DNA from: Cyanobacteriota bacterium
GTDB lineage: Bacteria; Cyanobacteriota; Cyanobacteriia; PCC-6307; Cyanobiaceae
Length of the DNA stretch: 64,000 nucleotides
Direction of reading: 5' to 3'
NCBI GenBank assembly: GCA_026389315.1
Contig: JAPLIC010000061.1
Coordinates: 99,349-163,348 of the forward strand
Part shown: positions 54,891 to 63,919 of the stretch, piece after piece
How the letters are laid out: every line of letters starts with the position of its first letter
How positions within the stretch are numbered: position 1 is the stretch's first letter
The notes under the pieces: model-generated
Told to the model about the DNA's origin: nothing
What the model saw: only the letters and a program-made list of their open reading frames with translations
Databases searched by the model: none
Translations under genes and position numbers: made by a program

Positions 54891-55852
54891 CGTGGGGACC
54901 TGGCCGAGAACAAGGGTAAGAGGGTTGGGGCTAAGCCAATGCTGGACCAGCTGCCAACGGCAATGCCGATCGCCAAGGCAACAGCGAACCAGAAAAGACT
55001 ATTACCGCCAAAGAAAATCAAGCCGAACAAAGGCAGCAGAGTGGTGAGGGAGGTATAGAGAGAGCGGGTGAGCGTGGCATCGACAGCCACATCAACCTGT
55101 TCTGAGACTGGTAAATTGGCCAGGGCCTTGCTTTGTTCGCGGATGCGGTCGTAGACGACGACAGTATCGGTGACCGAATAGCCCGCAACCGTGATCAGGG
55201 ACACGGCAAATAGCGAATCGACTTCCACACCCCTAAGCAGACCCAACCAAGCAAAAACACCACAGGTGATCAAAACGTCGTGGGCAAGACAGACCAGGGC
55301 CAGAAAGGCAAATACGCCGTTGTAGCGAAAGCTGATATAAGCGGCAATCGCCACAAAGCTCACCAACAGGGAAATCAAGCTGGCGCGCAGCAGCCGTGAG
55401 CCCAGGGTGGGCCCGATGGTGTTGATCGCCGTGCCCTCCGTCCGTAAGGGTCCAAGACGAGCCGAGATCTGATCCACAACAGCCCGTCCTTGCTCCGTGC
55501 TCAGGGCGGGAAGACGCAGCACCACTGTCTTGCCCGCATCAAGGAGCTGCACGCCGGTGCTGGAAAGGTTGGGGGACCGCTCCTGACCTTCCTGGGGCAG
55601 GGTGAGTCCGCCCAGCTGGGCCTGGATTTCAGCCACCGTCAGGGCCGGGCAGGTTCCTGGAGCACAGGCCCGCTCCAATTGGATCTGGGTGCCACCGGTG
55701 AAATCGAGGCCGGGAAGCAGGGGTGCCGCAATGGTGGGATTGCGCCAGCAGAGCAGCATGCCCAGCAGGCTGAGGGCGCAGGCCAAGGCCGAGCCGATCC
55801 AGGCGGCCCGGCGATAACGGCTGATGCGGAAGCGAGGAGCAGAAAGACTCAA
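54887..55852 (-). CDS. secF: protein translocase subunit SecF
   Basis: With SecD, uses the proton-motive force to complete Sec-dependent export. The 321-aa protein has an N-terminal membrane segment, the LPGLDFTGGTQIQLE motif (about residues 44-58), a periplasmic domain, then five membrane segments with GYSVTDTVVVYDRIRE (about 212-227), a hallmark of SecF. The first in-frame start is a TTG at 55852. It lies 16 bp downstream of secD. Confidence 0.95.
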   Translation of the reverse strand: MSLSAPRFRISRYRRAAWIGSALACALSLLGMLLCWRNPTIAAPLLPGLDFTGGTQIQLERACAPGTCPALTVAEIQAQLGGLTLPQEGQERSPNLSSTGVQLLDAGKTVVLRLPALSTEQGRAVVDQISARLGPLRTEGTAINTIGPTLGSRLLRASLISLLVSFVAIAAYISFRYNGVFAFLALVCLAHDVLITCGVFAWLGLLRGVEVDSLFAVSLITVAGYSVTDTVVVYDRIREQSKALANLPVSEQVDVAVDATLTRSLYTSLTTLLPLFGLIFFGGNSLFWFAVALAIGIAVGSWSSIGLAPTLLPLFSARSPR

Positions 55853-55868
55853 GAGAAGAAAGGCGACG

Positions 55869-57350
55869 TCAGAGCGCCGAAGGCAGCTGGCTAGCGGGAA
55901 GGAAGTTGGTCGGGCGCCGCAGGCCCGGATAACTCATCAGCAGCCGCAGCAGGGTACGGGTGCAGGTGAGGGCGGTGAACAGGCTGAGGGCAAGACCGAT
56001 GAACAGGGTGACCGCAAAACCCTTGACCAGCCCAGTTCCAAGAAAAAACAAGGCAAGGCAGCTAATCAGACCAGTCACATGGCCATCAAAAATCGAAGAG
56101 AAGGCCAGGGAAAAACCAGTATCAATGGAACGTATTAAAGTATTTCCTGAGCGCAACTCCTCCTTGACCCGCTCAAAGATCAGCACATTGGCGTCCACCG
56201 CCATGCCCACCGAAAGAATGAAACCGGCGATGCCCGGCAAGGTCAAGGTGACCTGCAGGGCGGAATAGATCGCCAGGTTGAAGAGGGCGTAGAGACCCAG
56301 GGTCAACACCGAAACAAGGCCGGGGAGTCGATAGACGAGGGCCATGAACAGGCCCACCAGGCCCAGTCCGGCCGAGCCGGCAAGCAGGCTGGTACGGATG
56401 TTTTCGGCCCCCAGGGAGGGGCCCACACTCTTCACTTCAACGATCTTGACCGGTAGGGGTAAAGATCCCCCACGCAGCTGCACCTCAAGATCTCGGGCGG
56501 TTTCCGCCGTGAAGTTACCCGAGATGCTGGCGGAGCCCCCCGTGATCCCAGCCGTTTTGAATTGGGGGCCGACGGTGGCTTCGCTGATCGAACGGCCATC
56601 CAAGACAATGCCCAGGACACGACCGGTGCCGGCAATGGACTGGGTGAGACCGGCAAACTTCTCACCGCCGGCGCGATCAAATCCCAGGGTCACTTCCCAG
56701 GAGTTTCCGCTGGACTGTTGCTGCCTGCCGGCACTGGTGAGGTCGCGACCGGTAAGCAGCGGAGGACCGTAGAGGGAAAGGATGCGGCGGTTGACCTCAT
56801 TGAGGAGTTGGTCGAGTTGGTCGGCTTCACTGGCGTTGGGCGACACCTTGATGCCGAGGGGGGCCATCGCCTTGGCCAAATCGGCCGCCTTGAGGGGAGA
56901 AGCTGGGGGCGCCGGGGAATCTGGGGTGGGACGGGTGGCCGCCAGGATCGACTCAGCTTGGCGCTTCAAGGTCAAAAGGCCCTGCATCTGCTTTTCGGTG
57001 CCGGGTTTCTGGGCGCGGAATTCAAGTAAGGCTGTGGTTCCCAGCACCTTGGCCGCCCGGCTGGGGTCCTGTTCGCCTGGAAGCTGCAGCACCAACTGGT
57101 CATTGCCGACGGTCTGGAGGGTGGATTCAGCCACGCCGAGGCCATTGATGCGGCGATCGAGCACATCCTTAACCGCTTCCAGTTGTTCGCGATCGACTTG
57201 TTGAATGGCTCCGGCGGGCATCACCTGCAGGGTGAGTTGGCTACCCCCCCGCAGGTCAAGCCCCAGCCTTAAGCCATTGGTGTAAAGAACCACTGCGGCG
57301 CTGATCGCCAGCGCCAAAATGAAGGCAAACCAACCCTGCTGACGTCCCAT
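55869..57350 (-). CDS. secD: protein translocase subunit SecD
   Basis: Partner of SecF in the Sec translocon. The 493-aa protein begins with a membrane segment and LGLDLRGGSQLTLQV (about residues 30-45), then the large periplasmic P1 domain and five C-terminal membrane segments with AGFILSVGMAVDANVLIFERVKEE. The P1 head contains an Ala/Pro-rich insertion (PTPDSPAPPASP). It starts 3 bp after the pdhB stop, so secD and secF appear to be co-expressed with pdhB. Confidence 0.96.
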   Translation of the reverse strand: MGRQQGWFAFILALAISAAVVLYTNGLRLGLDLRGGSQLTLQVMPAGAIQQVDREQLEAVKDVLDRRINGLGVAESTLQTVGNDQLVLQLPGEQDPSRAAKVLGTTALLEFRAQKPGTEKQMQGLLTLKRQAESILAATRPTPDSPAPPASPLKAADLAKAMAPLGIKVSPNASEADQLDQLLNEVNRRILSLYGPPLLTGRDLTSAGRQQQSSGNSWEVTLGFDRAGGEKFAGLTQSIAGTGRVLGIVLDGRSISEATVGPQFKTAGITGGSASISGNFTAETARDLEVQLRGGSLPLPVKIVEVKSVGPSLGAENIRTSLLAGSAGLGLVGLFMALVYRLPGLVSVLTLGLYALFNLAIYSALQVTLTLPGIAGFILSVGMAVDANVLIFERVKEELRSGNTLIRSIDTGFSLAFSSIFDGHVTGLISCLALFFLGTGLVKGFAVTLFIGLALSLFTALTCTRTLLRLLMSYPGLRRPTNFLPASQLPSAL

Positions 57351-57353
57351 GGC

Positions 57354-58337
57354 TCAGTGGGCACCGCGGATAAGATCCTTGGCCGCCGTCACAATTTGGT
57401 GGGGTTGAATGATCGTCAAATTTTCAAGTTGACCATTGTAAGGAGTTGGAATGTCCTGGGATGAGAGCCTCACGGGACGGGCATCAAGTTCATCGAAACA
57501 GTGTTCCGTGATCAAGGCAATCAGCTCGGCCCCAATACCACCGGTTTTCATGCACTCTTCAACAATAATGACCCGATGAGTCTTACGAATCGAAGCACAA
57601 ATTGTATCCAAATCAAAGGGCTTTAGACTGATCAGGTCAATCAGCTCAACGTCAATACCGTCGACCTCCAATTGTTGCACCGCCTTGAGACAGTGATGGC
57701 GCATACGCGAATACGTAAGAATTGTCAAGTCCTTACCGCTTCTCACAATTTCAGCCTGGTCTAGAGCACATATATATTCGCCGTTAGGGAGTTCTTCGGA
57801 GAGATTATATAGTAATACATGCTCAAAAAAGACCACTGGATTATTGTCTCGAATCGCCGCCTTCATCAGCCCCTTGGCATTGGTGGGCGTACTACAAGCG
57901 ACAATTTTGATCCCGGGAATGGCATGGAAATAGGCCTCTAGACGTTGGCTGTGTTCAGCCCCCAATTGGCGACCCACACCACCGGGGCCCCTCACCACTG
58001 TGGGGATTGTGTAATTGCCACCACTGGTATAGCGCAGCATTCCCATATTATTAGAGATCTGGTTAAAAGCCAGCAGTAGAAATCCCATATTCATGCCTTC
58101 CACAATCGGCCGTAGACCCGTCATGGCAGCACCCACGGCCATACCCGTAAAGGCATTTTCAGCAATGGGAGTATCGAGGACCCTCAAATCGCCATATTTC
58201 TGATGCAGATCCTTGGTGACTTTGTAGGAGCCGCCGTAGTGACCCACGTCTTCCCCCATCACACAAACATTGGGGTCTCGAGCCATCTCCTCATCGATAG
58301 CTTCGCGCAGGGCATTGAACAGCAGGGTTTCGGCCAC
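57354..58337 (-). CDS. pdhB: pyruvate dehydrogenase E1 component beta subunit
   Basis: Beta chain of the thiamine-diphosphate-dependent E1 of pyruvate dehydrogenase, forming acetyl-CoA precursors. The 327-aa protein starts [20 protein letters not shown] and contains [39 protein letters not shown] and [20 protein letters not shown], all typical of PdhB. The alpha chain is not adjacent, as in many cyanobacteria. Base use in this gene is less GC-rich in places (for example 57700-57850) than its neighbours. Confidence 0.96.
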   Translation of the reverse strand: MAETLLFNALREAIDEEMARDPNVCVMGEDVGHYGGSYKVTKDLHQKYGDLRVLDTPIAENAFTGMAVGAAMTGLRPIVEGMNMGFLLLAFNQISNNMGMLRYTSGGNYTIPTVVRGPGGVGRQLGAEHSQRLEAYFHAIPGIKIVACSTPTNAKGLMKAAIRDNNPVVFFEHVLLYNLSEELPNGEYICALDQAEIVRSGKDLTILTYSRMRHHCLKAVQQLEVDGIDVELIDLISLKPFDLDTICASIRKTHRVIIVEECMKTGGIGAELIALITEHCFDELDARPVRLSSQDIPTPYNGQLENLTIIQPHQIVTAAKDLIRGAH

Positions 58338-58398
58338 GATCTGACATCGGCCAAGGATGGAGCCAACCTATCTCAGTCTGTGGCAACGCCCAGCGGTT

Positions 58399-58719
58399 TC
58401 AGGCGGCTGACCCGGGCTTGGCCACCACCAAGGAGCGCACCAACACCAACAACAGGCCCAGCCCGATGAAAGCGAAGCTGAAGGTGGCCAGGAAACACAT
58501 GCCCACAATCAGGGTCTTCATCGCCGTGGCGATATTTTGGGCGATCGGCGAGCTGTACTGGGGAGGGTGGCTGGCGTAATGGGCCAGGACCCGCCGGCTC
58601 AGACCCAGGGCCAGCCAGGCCAGCAAGCCACTGGTGAGAGCCCCACTTAAGAAACTGAGTGGTCCCTTGCGGGAGCCCTGGGGGTCGGAACCATTGGACG
58701 GGGAGAGGGCGTCACTCAT
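58399..58719 (-). CDS. DUF3082 family membrane protein
   Basis: A 106-aa protein with two membrane segments (about residues 23-45 and 70-97) separated by [22 protein letters not shown], the recognisable DUF3082 core. Found mainly in cyanobacteria and plastids by memory; no function is known. Its ATG overlaps the ispE stop (ATGA), placing it in the rsmA-ispE operon. Confidence 0.78.
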   Translation of the reverse strand: MSDALSPSNGSDPQGSRKGPLSFLSGALTSGLLAWLALGLSRRVLAHYASHPPQYSSPIAQNIATAMKTLIVGMCFLATFSFAFIGLGLLLVLVRSLVVAKPGSAA

Positions 58720-59666
58720 GGGGCGATGGAATCAGCCTCCAGGCTGACACCTGTCGCCCTGGTGCGAGTGCACCAGCAAGCCAATCCCGCAGCCGCCAGG
58801 GGTTCAGCCAGGGTCGCGGCCGCCCGTTCAGCCCCGGCTCCATCGGCAAATAGCGCAAACACACTCGGGCCCGAGCCGCTCATCGCCACCGCCAGGACCC
58901 CGGGGGCCTGGCGCAGCAGGCCCAGGGCATCGCCAACGCTGGTCACCTCCGGCGCCACAACCGACTGGAGGTCGTTCCGCAGGGGAGGCAGCGCCGACTG
59001 GTTCTGCAGGGCAGCCAGCAGCGGTCCCTGGCGCAGGGCCTGGCGGCGCTGCTCGAAATCGGCCTCGCAATCGAGATAAAAATCGCTGCGCAACTCCCGG
59101 CAGCGGCCGTAGGCCCAGGGCGTGGCGACGCTGGCTTCGGGATGCTTCACCAGCAACACGCCGAGGCCGCGGCCCGCCAAAGCGTTTGCAGGCTCCAATC
59201 GCTCCCCCCTGCCGAAACTCAATTGCAGCCCCCCGGCCAGGCAGTAGGGCACATCCGAACCCAAGCCGGTCGCCAGCTCCATCAAGGATTCGGGCTCCAG
59301 GGCAACGCCCCAGAGCAGCTGGAGTCCCAGCAGGGTGGCGGCCGCATCGCTGGAGCCCCCCGCCAGGCCGGCTCCCACCGGAATCCGTTTCTGGAGCCTG
59401 ATCGCCGCCCCCAGCTCCGGCAACCCCAGCCTGGCCCGCAGCCCTTCGGCCGCCCGCAGGATCAGGTTGTCGGGCCCGCTGCTGAGGCTGGGGTCATCAC
59501 AGGAGAGGCTGAGACGGGCGTCGGCGGTCGGGCGCAAATCGAGACGGTCGACCAGATCAAGGGTCTGCATCAGCATCGCCAGCTCGTGGAAGCCGTCGCC
59601 GCGCAGGCCCAGCACTTCGAGATGCAGATTGATCTTGGCCGGGGCCAATACGGTCAGCTCAGCCAT
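58716..59666 (-). CDS. ispE: 4-diphosphocytidyl-2-C-methyl-D-erythritol kinase
   Basis: ATP-dependent kinase of the MEP pathway that supplies isoprenoids for chlorophyll phytyl chains and carotenoids. The 316-aa GHMP kinase has [14 protein letters not shown] at the N-terminus, the ATP loop [18 protein letters not shown] (about residues 95-112) and the C-terminal [15 protein letters not shown] motif. Its ATG lies within the last codons of rsmA (8-bp overlap), and it overlaps the DUF3082 gene by 4 bp. Confidence 0.96.
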   Translation of the reverse strand: MAELTVLAPAKINLHLEVLGLRGDGFHELAMLMQTLDLVDRLDLRPTADARLSLSCDDPSLSSGPDNLILRAAEGLRARLGLPELGAAIRLQKRIPVGAGLAGGSSDAAATLLGLQLLWGVALEPESLMELATGLGSDVPYCLAGGLQLSFGRGERLEPANALAGRGLGVLLVKHPEASVATPWAYGRCRELRSDFYLDCEADFEQRRQALRQGPLLAALQNQSALPPLRNDLQSVVAPEVTSVGDALGLLRQAPGVLAVAMSGSGPSVFALFADGAGAERAAATLAEPLAAAGLACWCTRTRATGVSLEADSIAP

Positions 59667-60516
59667 CAGCGGGGGGCGCGAACGCCGCAGCGGGAATAGC
59701 CGGATTCAAGCCGGCCGCCAGGGCGAGCCAGCGGCTGGGGGAGAGGTCCTGGGGCCGGGCCGCCAAATCGACACCGGCGGCCCCGGCCACGAACTGCAAC
59801 TGTTCGGGAGGCAGCAGACCGGCAAGGGTGTTGCGCAGCATCTTGCGCCGCGAGGCGAAACAACGCCGCAGCAGCTGATCGAGAACCGCGGCCCCTGCGG
59901 CGGCCAGGCGGTAGTCAGGGGCAAACGGTTCGATCAGCAGGACCTCCGAATCGACCTTCGGGGGTGGCTTGAAACAACGGGGCGGCACCGGGCAGACCAA
60001 ACGGCAGTGGCCCAGCAGCTGCATGCGCACACTCAGGGCCCCATAGGCCGACGTTCCCGGTCGGGCCCGGATGCGCTCACCCACCTCCCGCTGCACCAGC
60101 AACACCAAGCGCTCGAAGGGGGGGGTCAACGGAGCCTCCAGGCGGCCCACCAGCCTCTGCAGCAGGGGGCCAGTGATGTTGTACGGGATGTTGGCCACCA
60201 CCTTGGTGCAGGCCCTGGGGCCCTGGCGCTCGATCGGTACCCGCAGCGCATCGCCCTCGATCAACTGGAAGCGGGGGTCCGGGCCGAAGCGCTGCTTCAG
60301 GCCAGCGACCAGATCCCGATCCAGTTCGATCGCCTCCAGGACCGCCAGATCGCAAGCCAGCAACCGCTCGGTGAGGGCGCCGCGCCCGGGCCCCACCTCC
60401 AGCACCCGATCGCGGGGTTGCAGGGCCGCCGCCGCCACAATCTGATCGAGCACGGCGGCATTGATGAGCCAATGTTGGCCGAAGCGATGCCGGGCACGGT
60501 GGCCGCTGAAGGTCAT
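59659..60516 (-). CDS. rsmA: 16S rRNA (adenine(1518)-N6/adenine(1519)-N6)-dimethyltransferase
   Basis: Dimethylates two adjacent adenosines near the 3' end of 16S rRNA during 30S maturation (also called KsgA). The ATG at 60516 ([20 protein letters not shown]) gives 285 aa; the ORF track runs 145 codons further upstream through a divergent gene. SAM motif I is [16 protein letters not shown], and motif IV is [13 protein letters not shown] (NIPY). It is divergent from the small exported protein at 60565 with 48 bp between starts. Confidence 0.96.
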   Translation of the reverse strand: MTFSGHRARHRFGQHWLINAAVLDQIVAAAALQPRDRVLEVGPGRGALTERLLACDLAVLEAIELDRDLVAGLKQRFGPDPRFQLIEGDALRVPIERQGPRACTKVVANIPYNITGPLLQRLVGRLEAPLTPPFERLVLLVQREVGERIRARPGTSAYGALSVRMQLLGHCRLVCPVPPRCFKPPPKVDSEVLLIEPFAPDYRLAAAGAAVLDQLLRRCFASRRKMLRNTLAGLLPPEQLQFVAGAAGVDLAARPQDLSPSRWLALAAGLNPAIPAAAFAPPADG

Positions 60517-60564
60517 CGAGACCACCTGCGCACAGACTTCCACATTGCCTGTCCCCCTGCTGCC

Positions 60565-60927
60565 ATGACCTCCTGCCCCCCCATGGATGTCCCAGGCCGC
60601 AAGGGCCCTGGAGTCCAGGGCCGTCCCAGCCCCGGCGGCCCGGGGTTCCGCGCTCGGACCCTGGCCCTCGCCCTGGCCGCCCTGGCCGCCTGGCCGCTGG
60701 CGGCCCGGGCGCAACCCAGCCGCACGGCCGAATCGATCTGGAGCCAGGAGGACGCCAGCCAACGGGCCCTGCAGCTCGTGCCCGCTGGCGCCCGGGTGGA
60801 GAGCACGGCCTGCCAGGAGATCGGCGTCGGCAGCATGGGAGGCCTGCCCCGTTTTCGCTGCACGGTGCGCTTCAGCCCCGGTGGGGTCAGCCCCGGTGGG
60901 GTCAGCCCCGGTGGGGCCAGCCCCTGA
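60565..60927 (+). CDS. hypothetical exported protein with SPGGV repeat tail
   Basis: A 120-aa frame starting at the ATG at 60565, embedded in a much longer ORF-track line. After a polar N-terminus (about 30 residues) comes a signal-like segment LALALAALAAWPLAARAQ with an Ala-x-Ala cleavage site. A compact domain with two cysteines follows (ESTACQEIG, PRFRCTVRF), which could form a disulfide. The end is a repeat, SPGGV SPGGV SPGGA SP. Likely periplasmic or lumenal. Function unknown. Confidence 0.6.
   Translation: MTSCPPMDVPGRKGPGVQGRPSPGGPGFRARTLALALAALAAWPLAARAQPSRTAESIWSQEDASQRALQLVPAGARVESTACQEIGVGSMGGLPRFRCTVRFSPGGVSPGGVSPGGASP
60873..60924 (+). repeat. 15-bp tandem repeat at gene 3' end
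   Basis: The unit cagccccggtggggt occurs three times in a row (the third with one change), then a partial copy. It is in frame and encodes SPGGV units at the C-terminus of the exported protein. Such a repeat can change copy number by slippage. Confidence 0.9.
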
Positions 60928-60951
60928 ACGGCCGCTTGGCGGGGCCCGCAT

Positions 60952-61314
60952 TCAGCCCAGCCGGATCCAGCGCACCGGACCCGAGCGGGGGGGCAAGGGC
61001 ACCAGGGCCGCCACCTGCTCCACCGGTTTGTCGGCCCAGGCGGGGTGGTCCACCAGCCAGCAATCCCAGGCGCGTTGCAAGCGCAGACGCTTCTGCCAGC
61101 GCAGGGCGGCCGTGCCGCCCCCATCCCGGTCGTTGGCCCCCCGACCCTTGACCTCAACCAACAGCAATCGCCCGGGTTTAGCGACCACCAGATCGAGCTC
61201 CCCCCAGCGGCAGCGCCAGTTGCGCGACACCAGCCGCCAGCCCTTGCCTTGCAAAAGCCTCAGGGCCCGTTGCTCGGCCCAGGCTCCCTGACGTTGGGCC
61301 ACCGTGCGTGGCAC
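60952..61314 (-). CDS. YraN family protein (UPF0102)
   Basis: A 120-aa protein of the YraN family, which has a restriction-endonuclease-like fold. The block RNWRCRWGELDLVVAKPGRLLLVEVKGR carries the ExD...ExK-type acidic/Lys residues, and LRWQKRLRLQRAWDCWL is the following basic helix. Start options are the GTG at 61314 and TTG at 61323; the ORF track goes far upstream through antisense of another gene. Cellular role unknown; a nuclease activity is suggested by fold only. Confidence 0.85.
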   Translation of the reverse strand: MPRTVAQRQGAWAEQRALRLLQGKGWRLVSRNWRCRWGELDLVVAKPGRLLLVEVKGRGANDRDGGGTAALRWQKRLRLQRAWDCWLVDHPAWADKPVEQVAALVPLPPRSGPVRWIRLG

Positions 61315-61417
61315 GCTCGGCAATGCAACTGACCCCAGGGTTCCCTGGCATCGCCAGGATGGCTGGGCAGCGGCATGCCGGAGGCGACACACTGGGATCC
61401 AGTCGATCGGCGCCCCC

Positions 61418-61882
61418 ATGAGCTTCGATGCCCGCAGCCGTGAACGGCTGGAGGCCCTCGGCCGCCAGCTGCCCCAAAAACTGCCTTCCCCCGCCCCTGC
61501 CGCACCGACCCCGCCGGGGAACCCGGCCCCCCAGGGTCGCCATCCGCTGGAACTGGAGCGCAATCCGGAGCAACTCTTCCGTGAACTGATGCAAGCCAGC
61601 GCCGATGGCACGGTGCCGCCGCACCTGCTCGATCGATTGCGGCAACTCGAAAGTGGTCCGCAACGCACCGACCTGGCCGGGGCAAGCGACTCCCCGGCAG
61701 GAAGCCCCTCCCGATCCAGCGCCGCCGCCACCCCAGCCGGAGCCGCCGCAGCGCGCCAACCCAAAGGCTCCAGGCGCCGTGCGGGCCAGGGGCCGCTGGG
61801 ACCCCGGCGAGTGGAGGGGGCTGACGCCGAGCTCTACACCTCGTTTCAGCAACTGCTCCTGGAAGACGAGGAACTGGATTAG
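61418..61882 (+). CDS. conserved hypothetical protein upstream of umuC
   Basis: A 154-aa protein from the ATG at 61418 (MSFDARSRERLEALGRQLPQ). It has a helical N-terminus, a Pro/Ala linker, a central helix pair (NPEQLFRELMQASADGTVPP, HLLDRLRQLES), a low-complexity Ala/Pro/Arg section and an acidic end (SFQQLLLEDEELD). It has no Ser-Lys peptidase motif, so it is not UmuD. It ends 37 bp before the LexA-type box of umuC. Function unknown. Confidence 0.6.
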   Translation: MSFDARSRERLEALGRQLPQKLPSPAPAAPTPPGNPAPQGRHPLELERNPEQLFRELMQASADGTVPPHLLDRLRQLESGPQRTDLAGASDSPAGSPSRSSAAATPAGAAAARQPKGSRRRAGQGPLGPRRVEGADAELYTSFQQLLLEDEELD

Positions 61883-61919
61883 GCGCCAGCCCTGGCGGCC
61901 GCTAGCCAACCCGTCATTC

Positions 61920-61933
61920 AGTACAGGTGTACT
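61920..61933 (+). promoter_or_regulatory. LexA-type SOS box upstream of umuC
   Basis: aGTACaggtGTACt matches the cyanobacterial LexA consensus RGTACNNNDGTWCB at every position. It lies 25 bp before the umuC ATG, where a bound repressor would block transcription. The match is seen directly; SOS control is inferred. Confidence 0.8.
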
Positions 61934-61958
61934 AAAGTGGCGTGGACTGCCAGGGACC

Positions 61959-63284
61959 ATGGCCAGCGCGATCGTGCTCATCGATGGCAACAACTTCTAT
62001 GCCTCCTGCGAAGCGGTGCTCGACCCAGGGGTCATCGGCAGGCCCCTGGTCGTGCTCTCCAACAACGACGGTTGCATCGTCTCGCGCAGCGCCGAAGCCC
62101 GCGCCCTGGGCATTCCCATGGGAGCGCCCTACTTCCAAGTGCAAAGGCAGCTGCAGCAACACCAGGTGATCGTGCGCAGCTCCAATTACGGCCTTTATGC
62201 CGACATGAGCCAGCGCCTGATGGCCACCCTCGAACCGTGGGTGGAAGAACTGGAGGTTTATTCGATCGATGAGGCCTTCGGGCGACTGCGACGTCCGCCG
62301 GCCCAAGCAGCAGCAGGGGAGCGCCTGGGGAGGCCCCCAGCCAACCCCGACCTGACGGCCTGGGGACAGGCGCTGCGCCAGCGGGTGCGCCGGGATCTGG
62401 GGCTGCCGGTGGCCATCGGCATCGCCCCGACCAAGGTGTTGGCCAAGCTGGCCAATCGCATCGCCAAGCAGGATCCCCAATACCGCCAGCAGGGGGTGTT
62501 CGATCTGGCGGCGGTGGCCGATCCGGACCCCTGGCTGGAAGCGGTGGCCATCGAAGAGGTGTGGGGCATCGGCCGCCAGCTGTCGCGCTGGTGCCGCCTG
62601 CGGGGCATTGCCAATGCCCGCCAACTGCGGGACATGCCGCCGGGCGAACTGCGACGCCGCTGTGGCGTCGTCGGGCTGCGTCTGCAGCTGGAGTTGCGGG
62701 GATCCAGCTGCCTGCCCCTGCTGGAAGCCGCGCCAGCCAAACAGGAAACCTGCGTCAGCCGCAGCTTCAGCACCCCCATCACCACCCGGGCCGAGCTGCG
62801 CGAAGCGGTGGCCACCTACCTCAGCCGCGCCGCCGAAAAACTGCGCCGTCAGCGGCAACTAGCCGGTGCGATCACCGTCTTCGTGCGCAGCAGCCCCTTT
62901 GATGGCACGGTTTTCTACAGCAATGCCGCCACCGTGGTGCTGCCCCTGGCCAGCCAGGACACGGCCGTGCTGCTGAAGGCGGCCCTGCCCCTCACCGACC
63001 AGCTGTTCCGCCCCCACAAACCCCTGCGCAAGGCCGGCGTGCTCTTGCAGGGCCTGCAACCGCAAAGCCTGCTGCAACACCACCTGCTGGCACCGCTGTC
63101 CAGCGAAGAGCAGGCACGACGGCAGGCCCTGCTGGCCGCCGTGGATGGCCTCAACCGGCGCTTCGGCAGCGGCACGCTGCAATGGGCGGCCTGCGGCCTC
63201 AGCCCGGCCTGGACGATGCGACGCTCCCGTCTGTCCCGGGCGGCCACCACCCGGCTCAGCGATGTGCCGGTGGCACGGGCCTGA
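61959..63284 (+). CDS. umuC: Y-family DNA polymerase UmuC (Pol V catalytic subunit)
   Basis: Error-prone translesion polymerase. The 441-aa protein from the ATG at 61959 has the metal-binding LIDGNNFYASCEAVLDP start, VVLSNNDGCIVSRSAEAR, and the catalytic VYSIDEAFG (SxDE, about residues 100-110). The helix-hairpin-helix region EVWGIGRQLSRW and a C-terminal little-finger/DUF4113-like end complete it. No umuD is adjacent on either side. A LexA-type box lies just upstream, so damage induction is likely. Downstream the DNA changes to A-rich non-coding sequence. Confidence 0.94.
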   Translation: MASAIVLIDGNNFYASCEAVLDPGVIGRPLVVLSNNDGCIVSRSAEARALGIPMGAPYFQVQRQLQQHQVIVRSSNYGLYADMSQRLMATLEPWVEELEVYSIDEAFGRLRRPPAQAAAGERLGRPPANPDLTAWGQALRQRVRRDLGLPVAIGIAPTKVLAKLANRIAKQDPQYRQQGVFDLAAVADPDPWLEAVAIEEVWGIGRQLSRWCRLRGIANARQLRDMPPGELRRRCGVVGLRLQLELRGSSCLPLLEAAPAKQETCVSRSFSTPITTRAELREAVATYLSRAAEKLRRQRQLAGAITVFVRSSPFDGTVFYSNAATVVLPLASQDTAVLLKAALPLTDQLFRPHKPLRKAGVLLQGLQPQSLLQHHLLAPLSSEEQARRQALLAAVDGLNRRFGSGTLQWAACGLSPAWTMRRSRLSRAATTRLSDVPVARA

Positions 63285-63691
63285 GCGATTCAATAAGCTA
63301 ATCCACCTGGCAATCGGACAAAATCCAAGGGAAAATACCTAGCAAATCAACCAGATAAAGGCAATAATCAAATCCAGACCACCATAATCAAGCAAGAAAA
63401 ATAGAGTATAAAATCAGAAACGCAAGAAATCGCGGCAAGAAATAAAAATAAAAGACTAAAACAAACACAGCGAAAACCTAAAAATCCTGGTTTTTACATA
63501 ATAAAACGCCATAATTAATCCAGCAAGATACAGATAACAACAAAACAGCCGCTCAATAGCTCATGACAAACCCAAAGAAGCTCCCGCAACAACGGATGGA
63601 AGCAGACACATCCCTAACTGGCTTTTTAAGATTTTCTTTCTTTATTGGAAGGCTTTCTGTAACGTGCATACCGCTACGGTGTCAGGGTTGA
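63285..63691. other. A-rich, gene-free spacer downstream of umuC
   Basis: About 400 bp without a supportable gene. By hand count, 63301-63540 contains about 51% A and 15% T, strongly skewed and far more AT-rich than the GC-rich surroundings. No tRNA, terminal repeat or transposase fragment is recognised. The last 100 bp may hold the promoter of the small gene at 63692. Confidence 0.7.
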
Positions 63692-63886
63692 ATGAAACCC
63701 AGCTTTTCAGCCTCCCTAGCCAAGACATTTTGCCTCGGCCTGCTCGTTACCAGCAGCTTGGGCGCCGGGGCGATGCAACCCGCCAGCGCGGCAACCGTGA
63801 CGTGTGCAGCCATTGAGGCGACCAGCATCGCCATGGGTATTCCGCCTGCTTTCGCAGGAAGAGCAGCGTCCCGTGGAGTGGTGTAA
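63692..63886 (+). CDS. small putative exported peptide
   Basis: A 64-aa frame (MKPSFSASLAKTFCLGLLVT). Residues 1-34 look like a complete signal peptide: Lys, hydrophobic core (FCLGLLVTSSLGAGAM) and Ala-Ser-Ala cleavage site. The mature part would be only about 30 residues (ATVTCAAIEATSIAMGIP, then FAGRAASRGVV) with one cysteine. A strong hairpin starts 13 bp after the stop. It could be a genuine secreted peptide or the truncated 5' end of a larger gene; no homologue is recognised. Confidence 0.45.
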   Translation: MKPSFSASLAKTFCLGLLVTSSLGAGAMQPASAATVTCAAIEATSIAMGIPPAFAGRAASRGVV

Positions 63887-63898
63887 CTCAGGAGGAGC

Positions 63899-63919
63899 AG
63901 CCCCGGCGTAGCCGGGGCT
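63899..63919 (+). terminator. strong GC hairpin after the small exported ORF
   Basis: Perfect 9-bp stem AGCCCCGGC / GCCGGGGCT with a 3-nt loop (GTA), starting 13 bp after the stop codon. No T-run follows. Probable terminator or mRNA-stabilising hairpin. The remaining 80 bp to the window end hold nothing I recognise. Confidence 0.6.

Noticed and set aside
59335-60560. N-terminal 410 codons of the 530-aa plus-strand ORF
   Set aside because: Antisense of ispE and rsmA; only the last 120 codons (from 60565) look like a real gene.
61178-61993. 271-aa minus-strand ORF
   Set aside because: Runs opposite the hypothetical at 61418 and umuC start; no motif, and the LexA box and umuC ATG argue for the plus strand.
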